A stretch of 61,323 nucleotides of DNA from Schinkia azotoformans LMG 9581 (GCF_000307855.1 NZ_AJLR01000121.1:1-61323), one strand, 5' to 3'. Counted from the first letter of the stretch, positions 43,137-54,194 are shown. A program made the numbers and translations. The notes: generated by a model not told the origin, from the letters alone.

Positions 43137-43580
43137 ATGAGTCTTCTTGAGCGTCTTACTGACGATATGAAGCAAGCGATGAGAGATAAAGATAAAGAAA
43201 AATTATCTGTTATCCGTATGGTAAAAGCTGCTCTTCAGAACGAAGCAATAAAGCTTGGTCATGACTTATCTGATGAAGAAGAGCTTACTGTTTTAAACCG
43301 CGAATTAAAACAGCGTAAAGACTCCCTCCTTGAGTTCGAAAATGCTGGTCGCAGCGACTTAGCTGATAAACTTAAAGCTGAAATTGAAATATTAATGATT
43401 TATATGCCTGAACAGCTAACAGAAGAAGAAGTGGAGGAAATCGTCAAACAAACAATTTCTGAAATAAAAGCTTCAACCAAAGCTGAAATGGGCAAGGTTA
43501 TGGGTGCGATCATGCCAAAAGTAAAAGGCAAAGCTGATGGTACATTAGTAAATCGCCTCGTCCTTAAACATTTGTCATAA
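43137..43580 (+). CDS. yqeY: YqeY, GatB/YqeY domain protein
   Basis: 147 residues, helical. It has the GatB/YqeY tRNA-contacting domain without an amidotransferase catalytic part: [53 protein letters not shown]. Role not settled. ATG 43137 follows AGAGAGGG. Confidence 0.94.
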   Translation: MSLLERLTDDMKQAMRDKDKEKLSVIRMVKAALQNEAIKLGHDLSDEEELTVLNRELKQRKDSLLEFENAGRSDLADKLKAEIEILMIYMPEQLTEEEVEEIVKQTISEIKASTKAEMGKVMGAIMPKVKGKADGTLVNRLVLKHLS

Positions 43581-43591
43581 TACTTTCAAAT

Positions 43592-43684
43592 AAGGGGCTG
43601 TATCAAAATTTTATCTGACAACCACAGATGAAATACCATCATTATGGTATGTGGTCGTTGATAAGTTTTGGAACAGTCCCTTTT
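43592..43684. repeat. long palindrome with GGGGCTGT ends
   Basis: Left end AAGGGGCTGTATCAAAA and right end TTTTGGAACAGTCCCTT pair at 14 of 17 positions. An inner stem (ATACCAT / ATGGTAT) sits at the centre, so the ~93-base element folds end to end. It ends in a T-run and can terminate yqeY. The ends resemble inverted repeats of small non-autonomous elements. Confidence 0.7.
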
Positions 43685-43762
43685 AATTTTATATCTTTTT
43701 ATATCTTTGAATTGAAACCTTTTTAGGAACTAATCCGTAATACATACATGAGAACAATTTAT

Positions 43763-43880
43763 AACTTTATTCAGTACTGAATAAAGTTAAAGCTTCCGGC
43801 GGATGCCTCAGATTTTTAGAGGTAGTTTTTCGAGCAAGCTCGAAAAAATCTGGGCACAAATACGTCAGGGCGCATTTGAT
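43763..43880 (+). repeat. ~105-bp structured repeat, copy 3 (upstream of yqeZ)
   Basis: Core 43777-43880 matches the copies at 16312 and 29366. It has AGATTTT/AAAATCT and the intact TCGAGC-AA-GCTCGA hairpin. A 26-bp perfect palindrome (AACTTTATTCAG / CTGAATAAAGTT halves) spans its left end. It ends 21 bases before the yqeZ TTG. Confidence 0.9.
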
Positions 43881-43901
43881 TTTTAGAGGGGAGGTTTATA
43901 T

Positions 43902-45248
43902 TTGCGGTCAAAAACCTTTATACAGAAAGCTATAATCATTACTTTTGCTCTATTTACTCTATTCATTCTTCTACCACAAGTATTTCCTGTACAGGCTAAA
44001 TCTGAAAAGATTGTATATTTTGTACCTGTTGAAAAAACAGTGGAACAGGGACTAGGTGCCTTTCTTAATCGTTCCATCGAAGAGGCGGAGAAAATCGGGG
44101 CGAGTCATATTGTGTTTGAATTGAACACTCCTGGTGGTGTAGTCGATGCGGCCTTAGATATTGCGAAGTCTTTGCGAGAGACAGAAATACCAACCACAGC
44201 ATTCATAAATAAAAGTGCTTTATCTGCAGGTGCTTATCTAGCGCTGAATGCCAATCAAATTGTAATGGTACCTCATTCAACGATGGGGGCAGCAGGAATA
44301 ATTGATCAACAAGGTAATACTGCCGGTAAAAAAGCTGAGTCTATGTGGTTAGCGGAAATGAAGGCTTCCGCGGAATTAAATAATCGTGATCCGATATATG
44401 CACTAGCAATGGCTGATGAAAATGTTGAAATACCTAAATTCGGGGTAAAAAAAGGCGAGTTTTTAACACTAACGGCAGAACAGGCGATAGAGGTTGGCTA
44501 CGCTGAGAAAATTGTAAGTACAAGAGCAGAGTTGCTCGATTACTTAGGTTTGTCTGGGGCAACCATTCAACAAATGGAAGAAAGCTTTGCAGAAAAGTTA
44601 GCTCGTTTTATAACGAACCCGATCGTTGTCCCAATTTTACTTTCTATTGGAAGCCTTGGTTTGGTCATTGAGTTATATAGTCCAGGCTTTGGGGTACCAG
44701 GAATAATGGGTTTATCTTCATTGTTGTTATTCTTTTATGGCCATATGATAGCGGGGTTAGCAGGTATGGAATCGATTATATTGGTAATCATTGGTATTAT
44801 ACTTATTGTACTTGAGTTTTTTGTTCCAGGAGGAATTATGGGACTCTTAGGTGTACTTTCTATCATAACAAGTTTATTACTTGCTGCGGAGAATATTAGC
44901 CATATGATTTTTTCAATATTAATTGCCATTCTTGTAACTATAATTGCTTCTGTCATTTTATTTAGGCGTTTTGGGTATGAGAAAGGGATCTTTAGGAGAA
45001 TTATTCTTTTTGATTCAACAAGCAGTGAGCAAGGGTATGTATCTAACCAAAATCGTTTAGATTTGATTGGACTAGAGGGAACCACTGTAACACCGCTTCG
45101 TCCATCTGGTACGGCTGTTTTCAATGATGAACGAGTCGATGTTGTAACAGAAGGTAGTTTTATTAGCAGTAATATAAAAGTGAAAATAATAAAGGTAGAA
45201 GGCTCTAGAATTGTTGTTCGAGAAATTAAAAAGGAAGTGGAGGAATAG
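43902..45248 (+). CDS. yqeZ: NfeD-family membrane serine protease YqeZ
   Basis: 448 residues. Signal/anchor at residues ~7-27; ClpP-class serine protease domain (IVFELNTPGGVVDAA, NKSALSAGAYLAL with the catalytic Ser, VGYAEKIV); several membrane helices (~235-350); C-terminal OB-fold NfeD domain (GLEGTTVTPLRPSGTAVF). NfeD proteins pair with flotillins. It is 3 nt upstream of floA. The start is TTG 43902 after GGGGAGG. Confidence 0.94.
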   Translation: MRSKTFIQKAIIITFALFTLFILLPQVFPVQAKSEKIVYFVPVEKTVEQGLGAFLNRSIEEAEKIGASHIVFELNTPGGVVDAALDIAKSLRETEIPTTAFINKSALSAGAYLALNANQIVMVPHSTMGAAGIIDQQGNTAGKKAESMWLAEMKASAELNNRDPIYALAMADENVEIPKFGVKKGEFLTLTAEQAIEVGYAEKIVSTRAELLDYLGLSGATIQQMEESFAEKLARFITNPIVVPILLSIGSLGLVIELYSPGFGVPGIMGLSSLLLFFYGHMIAGLAGMESIILVIIGIILIVLEFFVPGGIMGLLGVLSIITSLLLAAENISHMIFSILIAILVTIIASVILFRRFGYEKGIFRRIILFDSTSSEQGYVSNQNRLDLIGLEGTTVTPLRPSGTAVFNDERVDVVTEGSFISSNIKVKIIKVEGSRIVVREIKKEVEE

Positions 45249-45251
45249 GAT

Positions 45252-46244
45252 ATGATAACACAAGGTACCATTTTTTTATTGTTAATCATTGCACTAATTA
45301 TTATCGCACTATCAGTATTATTTACCTTTGTTCCTGTTATGCTTTGGATTTCCGCGTTAGCTTCAGGTGTAAGAGTCAGCATCTTTACATTAATTGGAAT
45401 GAGGTTACGTCGAGTTATTCCAAGCCGTGTGATTAATCCATTGATTAAAGCGGTAAAAGCAGGTCTGAATTTAAGTACAAATCAATTAGAAAGTCACTAT
45501 CTTGCTGGTGGTAATGTTGACCGGGTTGTTAATGCATTGATTGCAGCCCACCGTGCGAATATTGAACTTACTTTTGAACGTGGGGCTGCCATCGATCTTG
45601 CTGGCCGTGATGTATTAGAAGCTGTGCAAATGAGTGTTAATCCTAAGGTTATTGAAACACCATTTATCTCAGGGGTTGCCATGGATGGAATTGAGGTTAA
45701 AGCCAAAGCGAGAATTACAGTTCGCGCCAACATTGATCGTTTAGTCGGTGGTGCTGGTGAAGAAACGGTTATTGCTCGTGTTGGCGAAGGTATAGTATCA
45801 ACAATCGGTAGTCAAACCGATCATAAAAAAGTATTAGAAAATCCTGATATGATTTCACAAACCGTTCTGACAAAAGGACTTGATGCCGGAACAGCGTTCG
45901 AAATCTTGTCTATTGATATTGCAGATATTGATATCGGTAAAAATATTGGTGCTGGTTTACAAACAGACCAGGCTGAAGCGGATAAAAAGATTGCTCAAGC
46001 CAAGGCTGAAGAGCGCCGTGCAATGGCTGTAGCTCAAGAACAAGAGATGAGGGCGAAAGTCGAAGAAATGAAAGCGAAGGTTGTTGAAGCAGAAGCCCAA
46101 GTACCACTTGCTATGGCTGAGGCACTACGATCAGGTAATATTGGTGTTATGGATTATATGAACTTTAGAAATATTGATGCTGATACAGATATGAGAAATT
46201 CAATCGGCAAAATTTCTAAAGATGATGAAGAAGGAATGAAATAA
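45252..46244 (+). CDS. floA: flotillin-like protein FloA
   Basis: 330 residues. An N-terminal membrane hairpin ([20 protein letters not shown]), SPFH/band-7-like domain ([22 protein letters not shown]) and a coiled coil rich in Ala/Glu ([19 protein letters not shown]). It organises functional membrane microdomains. The stop codon overlaps the next ATG by one base. Confidence 0.96.
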   Translation: MITQGTIFLLLIIALIIIALSVLFTFVPVMLWISALASGVRVSIFTLIGMRLRRVIPSRVINPLIKAVKAGLNLSTNQLESHYLAGGNVDRVVNALIAAHRANIELTFERGAAIDLAGRDVLEAVQMSVNPKVIETPFISGVAMDGIEVKAKARITVRANIDRLVGGAGEETVIARVGEGIVSTIGSQTDHKKVLENPDMISQTVLTKGLDAGTAFEILSIDIADIDIGKNIGAGLQTDQAEADKKIAQAKAEERRAMAVAQEQEMRAKVEEMKAKVVEAEAQVPLAMAEALRSGNIGVMDYMNFRNIDADTDMRNSIGKISKDDEEGMK

Positions 46245-46798
46245 TGGAGGCGCTTTTTGATCTTATATTCGGAAATCTCGCTTTCATTATCGTGATAATT
46301 GGCGGGGTCATCAGCTTTTTGAAACGAGCTAATGAAAACCAAAATAACAACCGCCGAAATCAAAATCGAAATCAAAACAGAAAACAAACTCCGACTCCAA
46401 TTCAAACCCGAGATGAAAAACGGTATCAACCGGCAAAGGATAAAAGGGTTAAACCTTTTATCCCACAGCTTGATGATTTATTGGGCGAAAGTACAAAACA
46501 CATAGAGGATCAAAATCAAAAGCAACAACCAACAGTGTATCAAGCTGAAATAAAAAAGCCGGAATTCGAAACCGCTATAATATCCGCCGAAGAAGTGATG
46601 CCTGATATCGAAAAAGTAAAGACACGCTTCGAATATGTAAATAAAAATACCGCTGCCCCGAAAGAAATTAGACAGCAAGCGATCAATATGAAAGAAATGA
46701 ACAGAAAGAAAGTCATTGAAGGTGTGATTTGGGGAGAAATTCTTGGACCACCAAGGGCAAGAAAAAAACATTCATATTCCTATTTAAAAAGAGGTTAA
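46244..46798 (+). CDS. yqfB: YqfB-like protein
   Basis: 184 residues. An N-terminal membrane segment (LIFGNLAFIIVIIGGVISFL) then a charged low-complexity region (NQNNNRRNQNRNQNRKQT) and a C-terminal helical part ending EGVIWGEILGPPRARK. Position between floA and yqfC matches yqfB of B. subtilis. Function unknown; a link to the flotillin system is inferred from the one-base overlap with floA. Confidence 0.75.
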   Translation: MEALFDLIFGNLAFIIVIIGGVISFLKRANENQNNNRRNQNRNQNRKQTPTPIQTRDEKRYQPAKDKRVKPFIPQLDDLLGESTKHIEDQNQKQQPTVYQAEIKKPEFETAIISAEEVMPDIEKVKTRFEYVNKNTAAPKEIRQQAINMKEMNRKKVIEGVIWGEILGPPRARKKHSYSYLKRG

Positions 46799-46822
46799 GC
46801 ATTGTGCTTAACCTCTTTTTTG
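46789..46822 (+). terminator. terminator overlapping the yqfB stop codon
   Basis: AAGAGGTTAAGC pairs perfectly with GCTTAACCTCTT, then a T-run. It separates the floA unit from the sporulation genes yqfC-yqfD. Confidence 0.9.
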
Positions 46823-46875
46823 GTGCTAAAAATCACTGTTTGTTCATAAACATGAAAGGAGAGGGGGGTCTCTTA

Positions 46876-47166
46876 ATGAAAAAGTTTAGACAACAAATTA
46901 AAAGATGGATAACACAAAATATGGAACTACCCGCCGATGTAATGATGGATCTCCCAAGGATTACGATGATCGGACAAATTCATATATATATAGAAAATCA
47001 TCGGGGATTACTTCAGTTTTCGGATACAGAACTGCGCTTGTTGCTAAAGCAAGGTCAGCTATTGATTAAAGGGGAACAATTTGTACTTAGAACAATGCTT
47101 CCTGAAGAGATCTTACTCGAAGGTAAAATAGCTCAAGTATTATATTTGGACGAACCCGGAAAATAA
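46876..47166 (+). CDS. yqfC: sporulation protein YqfC
   Basis: 96 residues, YabP/YqfC family: MELPADVMMDLPRITMIG, then a beta-rich domain. In B. subtilis yqfC-yqfD is transcribed in the mother cell under sigma-E. ATG 46876 follows GGAGAGGGGGG. The terminator upstream fits independent transcription; I could not place a sigma-E promoter confidently. Confidence 0.9.
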   Translation: MKKFRQQIKRWITQNMELPADVMMDLPRITMIGQIHIYIENHRGLLQFSDTELRLLLKQGQLLIKGEQFVLRTMLPEEILLEGKIAQVLYLDEPGK

Positions 47167-47183
47167 GGAAGGAGATCTATGTA

Positions 47184-48371
47184 ATGAAAAATCAATGGAC
47201 CAGCTATTTTTCAGGCTATGTCAAAATTAAAGTGACCGGCAGACTAATAGAACCTTTTTTAAATAATTGTGTCAGAGCGGATGTATATATTTGGAATTTG
47301 AAAAGGCAAGGTATTACATCGGTTACGGGCTATTTGAGATTAGAGGATATACATAAACTCAGAAGGATTATCCGAAAGAGCGGCTGTAGGCTGGAGTTCA
47401 TCGGTCGCTTAGGTTGGCCTTTTTTAGTAAAGAAAATGATGTCTAATAGCGGGTTTATTATTGGTATTGCCATTGCTTTTATAATTACATTGCTTTTGTC
47501 CAATATGATTTGGAATATTGAAATAACAGGGGCAAACCCAAAGATTGAGCATGATATGAGAAAAGAACTTTCATCAATGGGTATAAAACGGGGAAAACTT
47601 CATTTTTCCCTTCCAAGTAACGAAGATATCCAGGGTGAACTGATGGAAAGAATGTCTTCGATTACATGGGTAGGAGTTAAATTAAGCGGCACGGCCTATC
47701 ATTTTGAGGTAGTTGAGAAAAAAGTCGCTGAAGAGCCTGAATTACTTAGCCCAAGGCATCTAGTAGCGAATAAAAAGGCTGTAATTTATGATTATTTTGT
47801 CGAACAAGGACAACCTATTATAAAGATCAATGATTTTGTGAAACCCGGTAAAATTCTCGTTTCAGGGATTATTGGCAAGGAAGGGAATACTCAGATTATT
47901 CCTGCTAAGGGTAAGGTTTTTGGCGAAATTTGGTACAAGTCTCATATTACTGTGCCTTTAGAAACGGTCTTTAATGTATTTACCGGAGAAAGTATGACAA
48001 AGTATTCCCTTGAGGTTTTTAAATTGAATATCCCATTATGGGGATTTAAAAAGATTGAATATAAAACTTATAAGACAGAGAATTTAGATAAACAAGTTCA
48101 ATTTTTAAGATGGGATTTACCCATCGTATATCGAAAACAAATCATTCGCGAAGAAGAAGAACATATTAGAAAATATGATAAACAATCCGCCATTTTAATT
48201 GGGAAAAAGACAGCAAGAAATGATTTAAAGGCAAAACTTGGAGAAGAAGCAGTTATAAAAGGAGAAAATGTTTTGCACCAGACATTAGACAATGGTAAAG
48301 TTAAATTAATGATACACTACCAGGTTATAGAAAATATCGCCTCACCACAACCTATAATTCAAGGAGACTAA
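47184..48371 (+). CDS. yqfD: sporulation protein YqfD
   Basis: 395 residues. One membrane anchor near residues 92-112 (GFIIGIAIAFIITLLLSNMIW) divides a ~90-residue cytosolic N-terminus from a larger domain. B. subtilis YqfD is a sigma-E-controlled protein needed for efficient sporulation. It follows yqfC by 17 nt and ends 3 nt before phoH. Confidence 0.93.
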   Translation: MKNQWTSYFSGYVKIKVTGRLIEPFLNNCVRADVYIWNLKRQGITSVTGYLRLEDIHKLRRIIRKSGCRLEFIGRLGWPFLVKKMMSNSGFIIGIAIAFIITLLLSNMIWNIEITGANPKIEHDMRKELSSMGIKRGKLHFSLPSNEDIQGELMERMSSITWVGVKLSGTAYHFEVVEKKVAEEPELLSPRHLVANKKAVIYDYFVEQGQPIIKINDFVKPGKILVSGIIGKEGNTQIIPAKGKVFGEIWYKSHITVPLETVFNVFTGESMTKYSLEVFKLNIPLWGFKKIEYKTYKTENLDKQVQFLRWDLPIVYRKQIIREEEEHIRKYDKQSAILIGKKTARNDLKAKLGEEAVIKGENVLHQTLDNGKVKLMIHYQVIENIASPQPIIQGD

Positions 48372-48374
48372 ATA

Positions 48375-49334
48375 ATGCAAGAAAATTTTAAAACGATCAA
48401 CATACAACTACAGACTTTAAATGAAGCTCTATCTTTATTTGGGACTGAGGATCGGAATTTAAAAATAATGGAAGAAAAGCTTCAGCTTTTTATTGTCACA
48501 AGAGGAGAATCAGTAAGCGTATCGGGTGACGCTGAAGCACTTCAGCTTGCAGAAATAGTTCTTATGGCCCTGCTTAAGGTGATTAGGAAAGGAGCGAGCA
48601 TTTCCGAACGTGATGTAGTGTACGCTATTGATTTGGGTAAAAAAGGAATGCTCGATCAATTTGAAGAATTATACGAGCAAGAAATTACGAAAAATGTGAA
48701 GGGTAAATCTATTCGTGTAAAAACATTAGGACAAAGAAAATATATATCTGCGATTAAAGCGAATGACTTAGTTTTTGGAATCGGCCCTGCTGGAACGGGC
48801 AAGACATATCTTGCAGTTGTTATGGCTGTTGCAGCACTTAAGAGTGGACTGGTGAAACGGATCATTCTTACAAGACCTGCAGTAGAAGCAGGGGAAAGTC
48901 TCGGCTTTTTACCAGGCGATCTTAAAGAAAAGGTAGATCCATATCTGCGCCCTTTATACGATGCTTTGCATGATGTATTAGGTGCAGACCAAGTTGCAAG
49001 ATTAATTGAAAGAGGCACAATTGAAATTGCGCCGCTCGCTTATATGCGCGGCCGCACACTAGACGATTCCTTTGTCATTTTAGATGAAGCACAAAATACA
49101 ACTAAAGAACAAATGAAAATGTTTCTAACTAGACTAGGTTTTGGTTCAAAAATGGTAATTACCGGTGATATTACCCAAGTAGATCTTCCAAATGGAGTTA
49201 AATCAGGACTAAGCGTCGTAAGGGATATATTGAAGGATATATCAGGAATTGAATTTGTTTATTTAGAACAATCAGATGTTGTACGGCACCCATTAGTACA
49301 GAAAATTATAAATGCATACGAAAACCTAAGATAA
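48375..49334 (+). CDS. phoH: PhoH-family ATPase
   Basis: 319 residues. Walker A GIGPAGTGKTYLAV and Walker B FVILDEAQNTT, preceded by a KH-like N-terminal region. PhoH-like proteins are cytosolic ATPases associated with RNA metabolism; they often neighbour ybeY, as here two genes downstream. A long hairpin follows the stop codon. Confidence 0.95.
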   Translation: MQENFKTINIQLQTLNEALSLFGTEDRNLKIMEEKLQLFIVTRGESVSVSGDAEALQLAEIVLMALLKVIRKGASISERDVVYAIDLGKKGMLDQFEELYEQEITKNVKGKSIRVKTLGQRKYISAIKANDLVFGIGPAGTGKTYLAVVMAVAALKSGLVKRIILTRPAVEAGESLGFLPGDLKEKVDPYLRPLYDALHDVLGADQVARLIERGTIEIAPLAYMRGRTLDDSFVILDEAQNTTKEQMKMFLTRLGFGSKMVITGDITQVDLPNGVKSGLSVVRDILKDISGIEFVYLEQSDVVRHPLVQKIINAYENLR

Positions 49335-49343
49335 GACCCAGAG

Positions 49344-49440
49344 AGGGCTGTCTCAACGGTGTCTGGCATCCACTCGGCGGATGCCAAAGAACTACATCGT
49401 AAGTATGTGGGGTCTGACACCGTTGAGACAGCCCTTTTTT
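49344..49440 (+). terminator. large hairpin with T-run between phoH and pgpH
   Basis: Arms of 20 bases (49344-49363 and 49416-49435) are perfectly complementary and are followed by six T. The interior folds into two smaller stems, one of them GGCATCC/GGATGCC (49365-49371 with 49379-49385), giving a three-way junction. The pgpH ATG is only 28 bases beyond, so this looks like a terminator or attenuator within the operon. Confidence 0.85.
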
Positions 49441-49468
49441 CCATTTGTTTTAGGAGTTGAGGAGAAAG

Positions 49469-51574
49469 ATGAAAAATTTAAAACTTTGGTTTGAAAAAAT
49501 GCAAAAGAATAGGTTTTTTTCAGCTTTTCTTTTTACCATACTTGCAATTGTTTTATATGGGGCAATGTATTCGAATATTCAACCCGAAAAATTAGATCTC
49601 CGTCTTTTTTCTGTTGCTAAAAAGGATATTATTTCACCGATAACCGTGGAGGATATCGAGGCAACTGAGGAAAAAAAGCAAGAGGCAGCCTTGAAGGTGG
49701 AAGATCAGTATATTTTAAAAACGGATTACGCTGAAAACCGTGTCGAAATTATTTCGTCCATTTTTGATGCTGTTACCGTTGTTAAAAAAGAAGAATTAGA
49801 GAGCGAAATACTTGAAAGTAAATTAACGACACTAAACGAATTGATACCATCAGAGCTTAAAGGGCAGCTTTCAAATACTAATTTGGAAACATTATTAGCG
49901 GCTTCACCCTCGCAGCTGGACAGTGCAAAAAATACAGCCATCACATTAATAAAGCAAATTATGACACAGCCGATTAAGGTCGGGGAAGAGGATTTGCAAA
50001 AGGAAATCGTTTCAGAGGAAATAAAAAAAGTAAATTTACCTGAAAATTTAAAAACGGTCATGATTATAATTGCTCAATATGCAATCATCCCTAATTACGT
50101 TTATGATGTAAAGGGGACTGAAGGTAAAAGACAGGAAGCGATGGATGCAGTAAGCCCTGTAAAGATTAGGGCTGGTCAAGTCCTTGTTAAAGAAGGACAA
50201 GTTATCGACCGGGAAATGTATAAACAGCTCGAACTTGTTGGTCTTTTAGATGAAAAAGTAAATCCAAATCTTTTTATTGGACTAGCCATATTTACTTTAA
50301 CCTTAACAAGTATTATTGCTGTATATCTTCATGGTATTAACCCTAAACAACGAATTATCTATATTTTAATTTTTTTATTAACTATTTTATTAATGAAGGT
50401 TATAAGTTTATTCCAACTTGTTTCTGAAATAGGCTATATTTTCCCTGTAGCGATGGCACCGATGCTAATAAAGGTACTTCTTAATGAAAAGCTGGCAGCT
50501 ATCTCAAGTATCATTTTCGCAATCTGCAGCAGTCTTATTTTTAATGTTGAGATGCTTGGAAAATTTAATTTTTCAATCGGCATTTATTTTTTAATTAGTG
50601 GAATTGCAGGTATAATCTTTATTAACGAAAGGCATTACCGTACGAAAATATTAAAAGCCGGATTATATGTTTCTGTTGTTAATATCGTTGTAATAGCAGC
50701 CTTGTTTATGATTAGAAATGGTCATTATACAGGGATTGAGATTGGGACCTACTTTTTATTGGCGTTTTTATCCGGTTTTATCTCAGCGGTCTTGACGTTA
50801 GGCTTGTTGCCTGTTTTTGAGGCATGGTTTGGAATACTATCTACAGTCCAATTAATTGAATTATCCAGTCCAAATCATCCGTTGCTACGTAAAATATTAC
50901 TTGAGACTCCAGGGACCTACCATCACAGTGTCATGGTTGCTAATTTATCCGAAGCAGCATGTGAAGCAATTGGGGCGAATGGGCTTTTGGCAAGAGTGGG
51001 GGCTTATTATCATGATATTGGTAAAACAAAGCGACCACATTTCTATATTGAAAACCAGATGAACATGGAAAACCCACACAATAACATTTCGCCGCAACTA
51101 AGTACGACGATCATTACGGCACACCCATATGATGGGGCAGATTTGCTCCGGGAACACAATATCCCGAAGGAAATCATTGATATTTGTGAGCAGCATCATG
51201 GTACCACATTATTAAAATACTTTTATTTTAAAGCGAAGGAACAATCGGAAAATGTCATCGAGTCAGACTTCCGATATCCAGGACCAAAGGCTCAAACAAA
51301 GGAATCGGTCATTGTTGGTATTGCTGATAGTGTCGAAGCTGCTGTTCGGTCAATGCCAAATCCAACTATGCAAAAAGTAGAGAATTTAGTTCGAAAGATA
51401 TTATCTGATCGAATCCAAGATGGTCAGTTCGATGAATGTGATATCACTTTAAAGGAGCTTGATATCGCTACAAAATCAATGTGTGAAACATTAAAAGGAA
51501 TATTCCATTCAAGAATTGAGTATCCAGAAAATCCTGATAAGAAACAAGTAAAAAAGGTAGAGGTGTTAGAATGA
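49469..51574 (+). CDS. pgpH: PgpH, 7TM-HD cyclic-di-AMP phosphodiesterase
   Basis: 701 residues. One N-terminal helix, an extracytoplasmic 7TMR-HDED region (~50-265), seven membrane helices (~270-455) and a cytosolic HD domain with TPGTYHHSVMVANLSE, GAYYHDIGKTKRPHFY (HD) and HHGTTLLKYFY. It hydrolyses c-di-AMP to pApA. ATG 49469 follows TAGGAGTTGAGGAG. The stop codon overlaps the ybeY start (ATGA). Transcription from phoH must pass the large hairpin just upstream. Confidence 0.95.
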   Translation: MKNLKLWFEKMQKNRFFSAFLFTILAIVLYGAMYSNIQPEKLDLRLFSVAKKDIISPITVEDIEATEEKKQEAALKVEDQYILKTDYAENRVEIISSIFDAVTVVKKEELESEILESKLTTLNELIPSELKGQLSNTNLETLLAASPSQLDSAKNTAITLIKQIMTQPIKVGEEDLQKEIVSEEIKKVNLPENLKTVMIIIAQYAIIPNYVYDVKGTEGKRQEAMDAVSPVKIRAGQVLVKEGQVIDREMYKQLELVGLLDEKVNPNLFIGLAIFTLTLTSIIAVYLHGINPKQRIIYILIFLLTILLMKVISLFQLVSEIGYIFPVAMAPMLIKVLLNEKLAAISSIIFAICSSLIFNVEMLGKFNFSIGIYFLISGIAGIIFINERHYRTKILKAGLYVSVVNIVVIAALFMIRNGHYTGIEIGTYFLLAFLSGFISAVLTLGLLPVFEAWFGILSTVQLIELSSPNHPLLRKILLETPGTYHHSVMVANLSEAACEAIGANGLLARVGAYYHDIGKTKRPHFYIENQMNMENPHNNISPQLSTTIITAHPYDGADLLREHNIPKEIIDICEQHHGTTLLKYFYFKAKEQSENVIESDFRYPGPKAQTKESVIVGIADSVEAAVRSMPNPTMQKVENLVRKILSDRIQDGQFDECDITLKELDIATKSMCETLKGIFHSRIEYPENPDKKQVKKVEVLE

Positions 51575-52035
51575 TTATTGATTTTATTGATGACCATAAT
51601 TATGTCCTAGAGGAGCAGCAAAAAGAAATTGAGAAATTACTGCAATTTGCAGCAGAAAAAGAAGGGATTAACTCCGATGCTGAACTATCTGTTACCTTTG
51701 TTAATAATGAAGAAATACAGGAGATTAATCGTACTTACCGGATGAAGGATCAACCAACGGATGTAATTTCTTTTGCGATGGAGGAAATGGGGGAAGGCGA
51801 GATTGCCATTACGGGAGAAAATTTGCCTACTATACTAGGTGATATCATTATCTCGATTCCAAGAACGATTGAACAAGCAAATGAATATAATCATAGCTTT
51901 ATGAGAGAATTAGGGTTTTTAAGTATCCATGGTTTTCTTCACTTGTTGGGTTACGACCATATGGAAAAAGAAGATGAACAAATAATGTTTGCTAAACAAA
52001 AGGAACTATTAGATGAATATGGGCTCCATCGGTAA
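51571..52035 (+). CDS. ybeY: YbeY, rRNA-processing endoribonuclease
   Basis: 154 residues. The zinc motif HGFLHLLGYDHME (HGxLHLxGYDH) is complete and TDVISFAMEE is family-typical. It matures the 3' end of 16S rRNA and takes part in ribosome quality control. It overlaps pgpH by 4 bases and dgkA by 23. Confidence 0.96.
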   Translation: MIIDFIDDHNYVLEEQQKEIEKLLQFAAEKEGINSDAELSVTFVNNEEIQEINRTYRMKDQPTDVISFAMEEMGEGEIAITGENLPTILGDIIISIPRTIEQANEYNHSFMRELGFLSIHGFLHLLGYDHMEKEDEQIMFAKQKELLDEYGLHR

Positions 52036-52405
52036 AGAACGTAAAAGATTGGCGGCCAGTTTTAAATATGCTACCCAAGGATTATTACATGTTATAAAAA
52101 AAGAGCGAAATATGCAGATCCACCTATCGGTTGCCTGTATTGTTGTTTTTTTAGCATATTTTTTCTCGGTTTCTAAAATTGAATGGATCTTGCTCCTTCT
52201 GTGTATTGGAATCGTTATTAGTCTGGAATCAGTCAATACAGCAATCGAAAGAACAGTTGATTTATGCACGAAGGACATGAAGCCTTTAGCTAAACAAGCT
52301 AAGGACACCGCTGCAGCAGCTGTTTTTGTTTTCGCAATTATATCTGTTATCATAGGATTAATTATTTTTACAATACCATTTTTAAAGTTTTTGAATCTTT
52401 TGTAA
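52013..52405 (+). CDS. dgkA: undecaprenol/diacylglycerol kinase family protein
   Basis: 130 residues with three membrane helices. The signature ESVNTAIERTVDL (ExxNTAIE) is present. The B. subtilis homologue phosphorylates undecaprenol rather than diacylglycerol. ATG 52013 (or 52019) lies inside the end of ybeY, so translation is coupled. Confidence 0.93.
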   Translation: MNMGSIGKERKRLAASFKYATQGLLHVIKKERNMQIHLSVACIVVFLAYFFSVSKIEWILLLLCIGIVISLESVNTAIERTVDLCTKDMKPLAKQAKDTAAAAVFVFAIISVIIGLIIFTIPFLKFLNLL

Positions 52406-52444
52406 ATTATTCTTTTGTTATTGCTGAAATTTAATAAAAGTTAG

Positions 52445-53789
<1,345 letters not shown>

Positions 53790-53791
53790 TC

Positions 53792-53829
53792 GAAAAGCGG
53801 AAGCACTCGCTGGGTGCTAGAGCTAGACA
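53792..53829 (+). repeat. deleted copy of the dispersed ~150-bp repeat
   Basis: GAAAAGCGGAAGCACTCG joins directly to CTGGGTGCTAGAGCTAGAC: both ends of the repeat are present and about 110 bases in the middle are missing. It begins two bases after the era stop codon. Confidence 0.75.
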
Positions 53830-53915
53830 TTAAATTTACAGAATTTCACTTACATTAAATGTAATCGTTAGGTCAGGCTAATATTAGGGAGTTGTAAAAA
53901 AAGCTAGTTTTTATA

Positions 53916-54030
53916 CTGATAAGTTTATGTTTTTGTTGGTTATCAGTATAAGAAGGGACATCGAGGGCCTTTAGGTCATACCTTTAGGTACTCCGCCATC
54001 GTGGGCGGCAAGTCGTGTCTTTCTAAAAAA
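53916..54030. repeat. ATATCAGTATAAGAA element, copy 2
   Basis: TTATCAGTATAAGAAGGGACATCG opens and CGTGTCTTTCTAAAA closes the core, as in the copy at 26001. The interior differs (GGGCCTTTAGG..., CGCC/GGCG stem). An added inverted repeat, TATACTGATAA with TTATCAGTATA, flanks its left side. It lies just before yqzL. Confidence 0.65.
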
Positions 54031-54050
54031 TTGAAAAGGTGGGGTTTCTT

Positions 54051-54194
54051 GTGATAGATTTTACCTGGAAAATCTTTAGTCAAACTGGTAATTTGGAAAC
54101 GTATCTTCTTATGAAAGAGATTGAACGGGAATATCAAGAAACTACTGATATTAATTTTAACGAGCTAATTCAAACTGATTCTCCTTTATCTTGA
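54051..54194 (+). CDS. yqzL: YqzL family protein
   Basis: 47 residues: VIDFTWKIFSQTGNLETYLL then an acidic tail. The FTWKxFSxTGxxETYLL pattern and the position between era and recO fit YqzL, a short conserved Bacillus protein of unknown function. The start is GTG 54051 after AAAGGTGGGG. Confidence 0.88.
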   Translation: MIDFTWKIFSQTGNLETYLLMKEIEREYQETTDINFNELIQTDSPLS

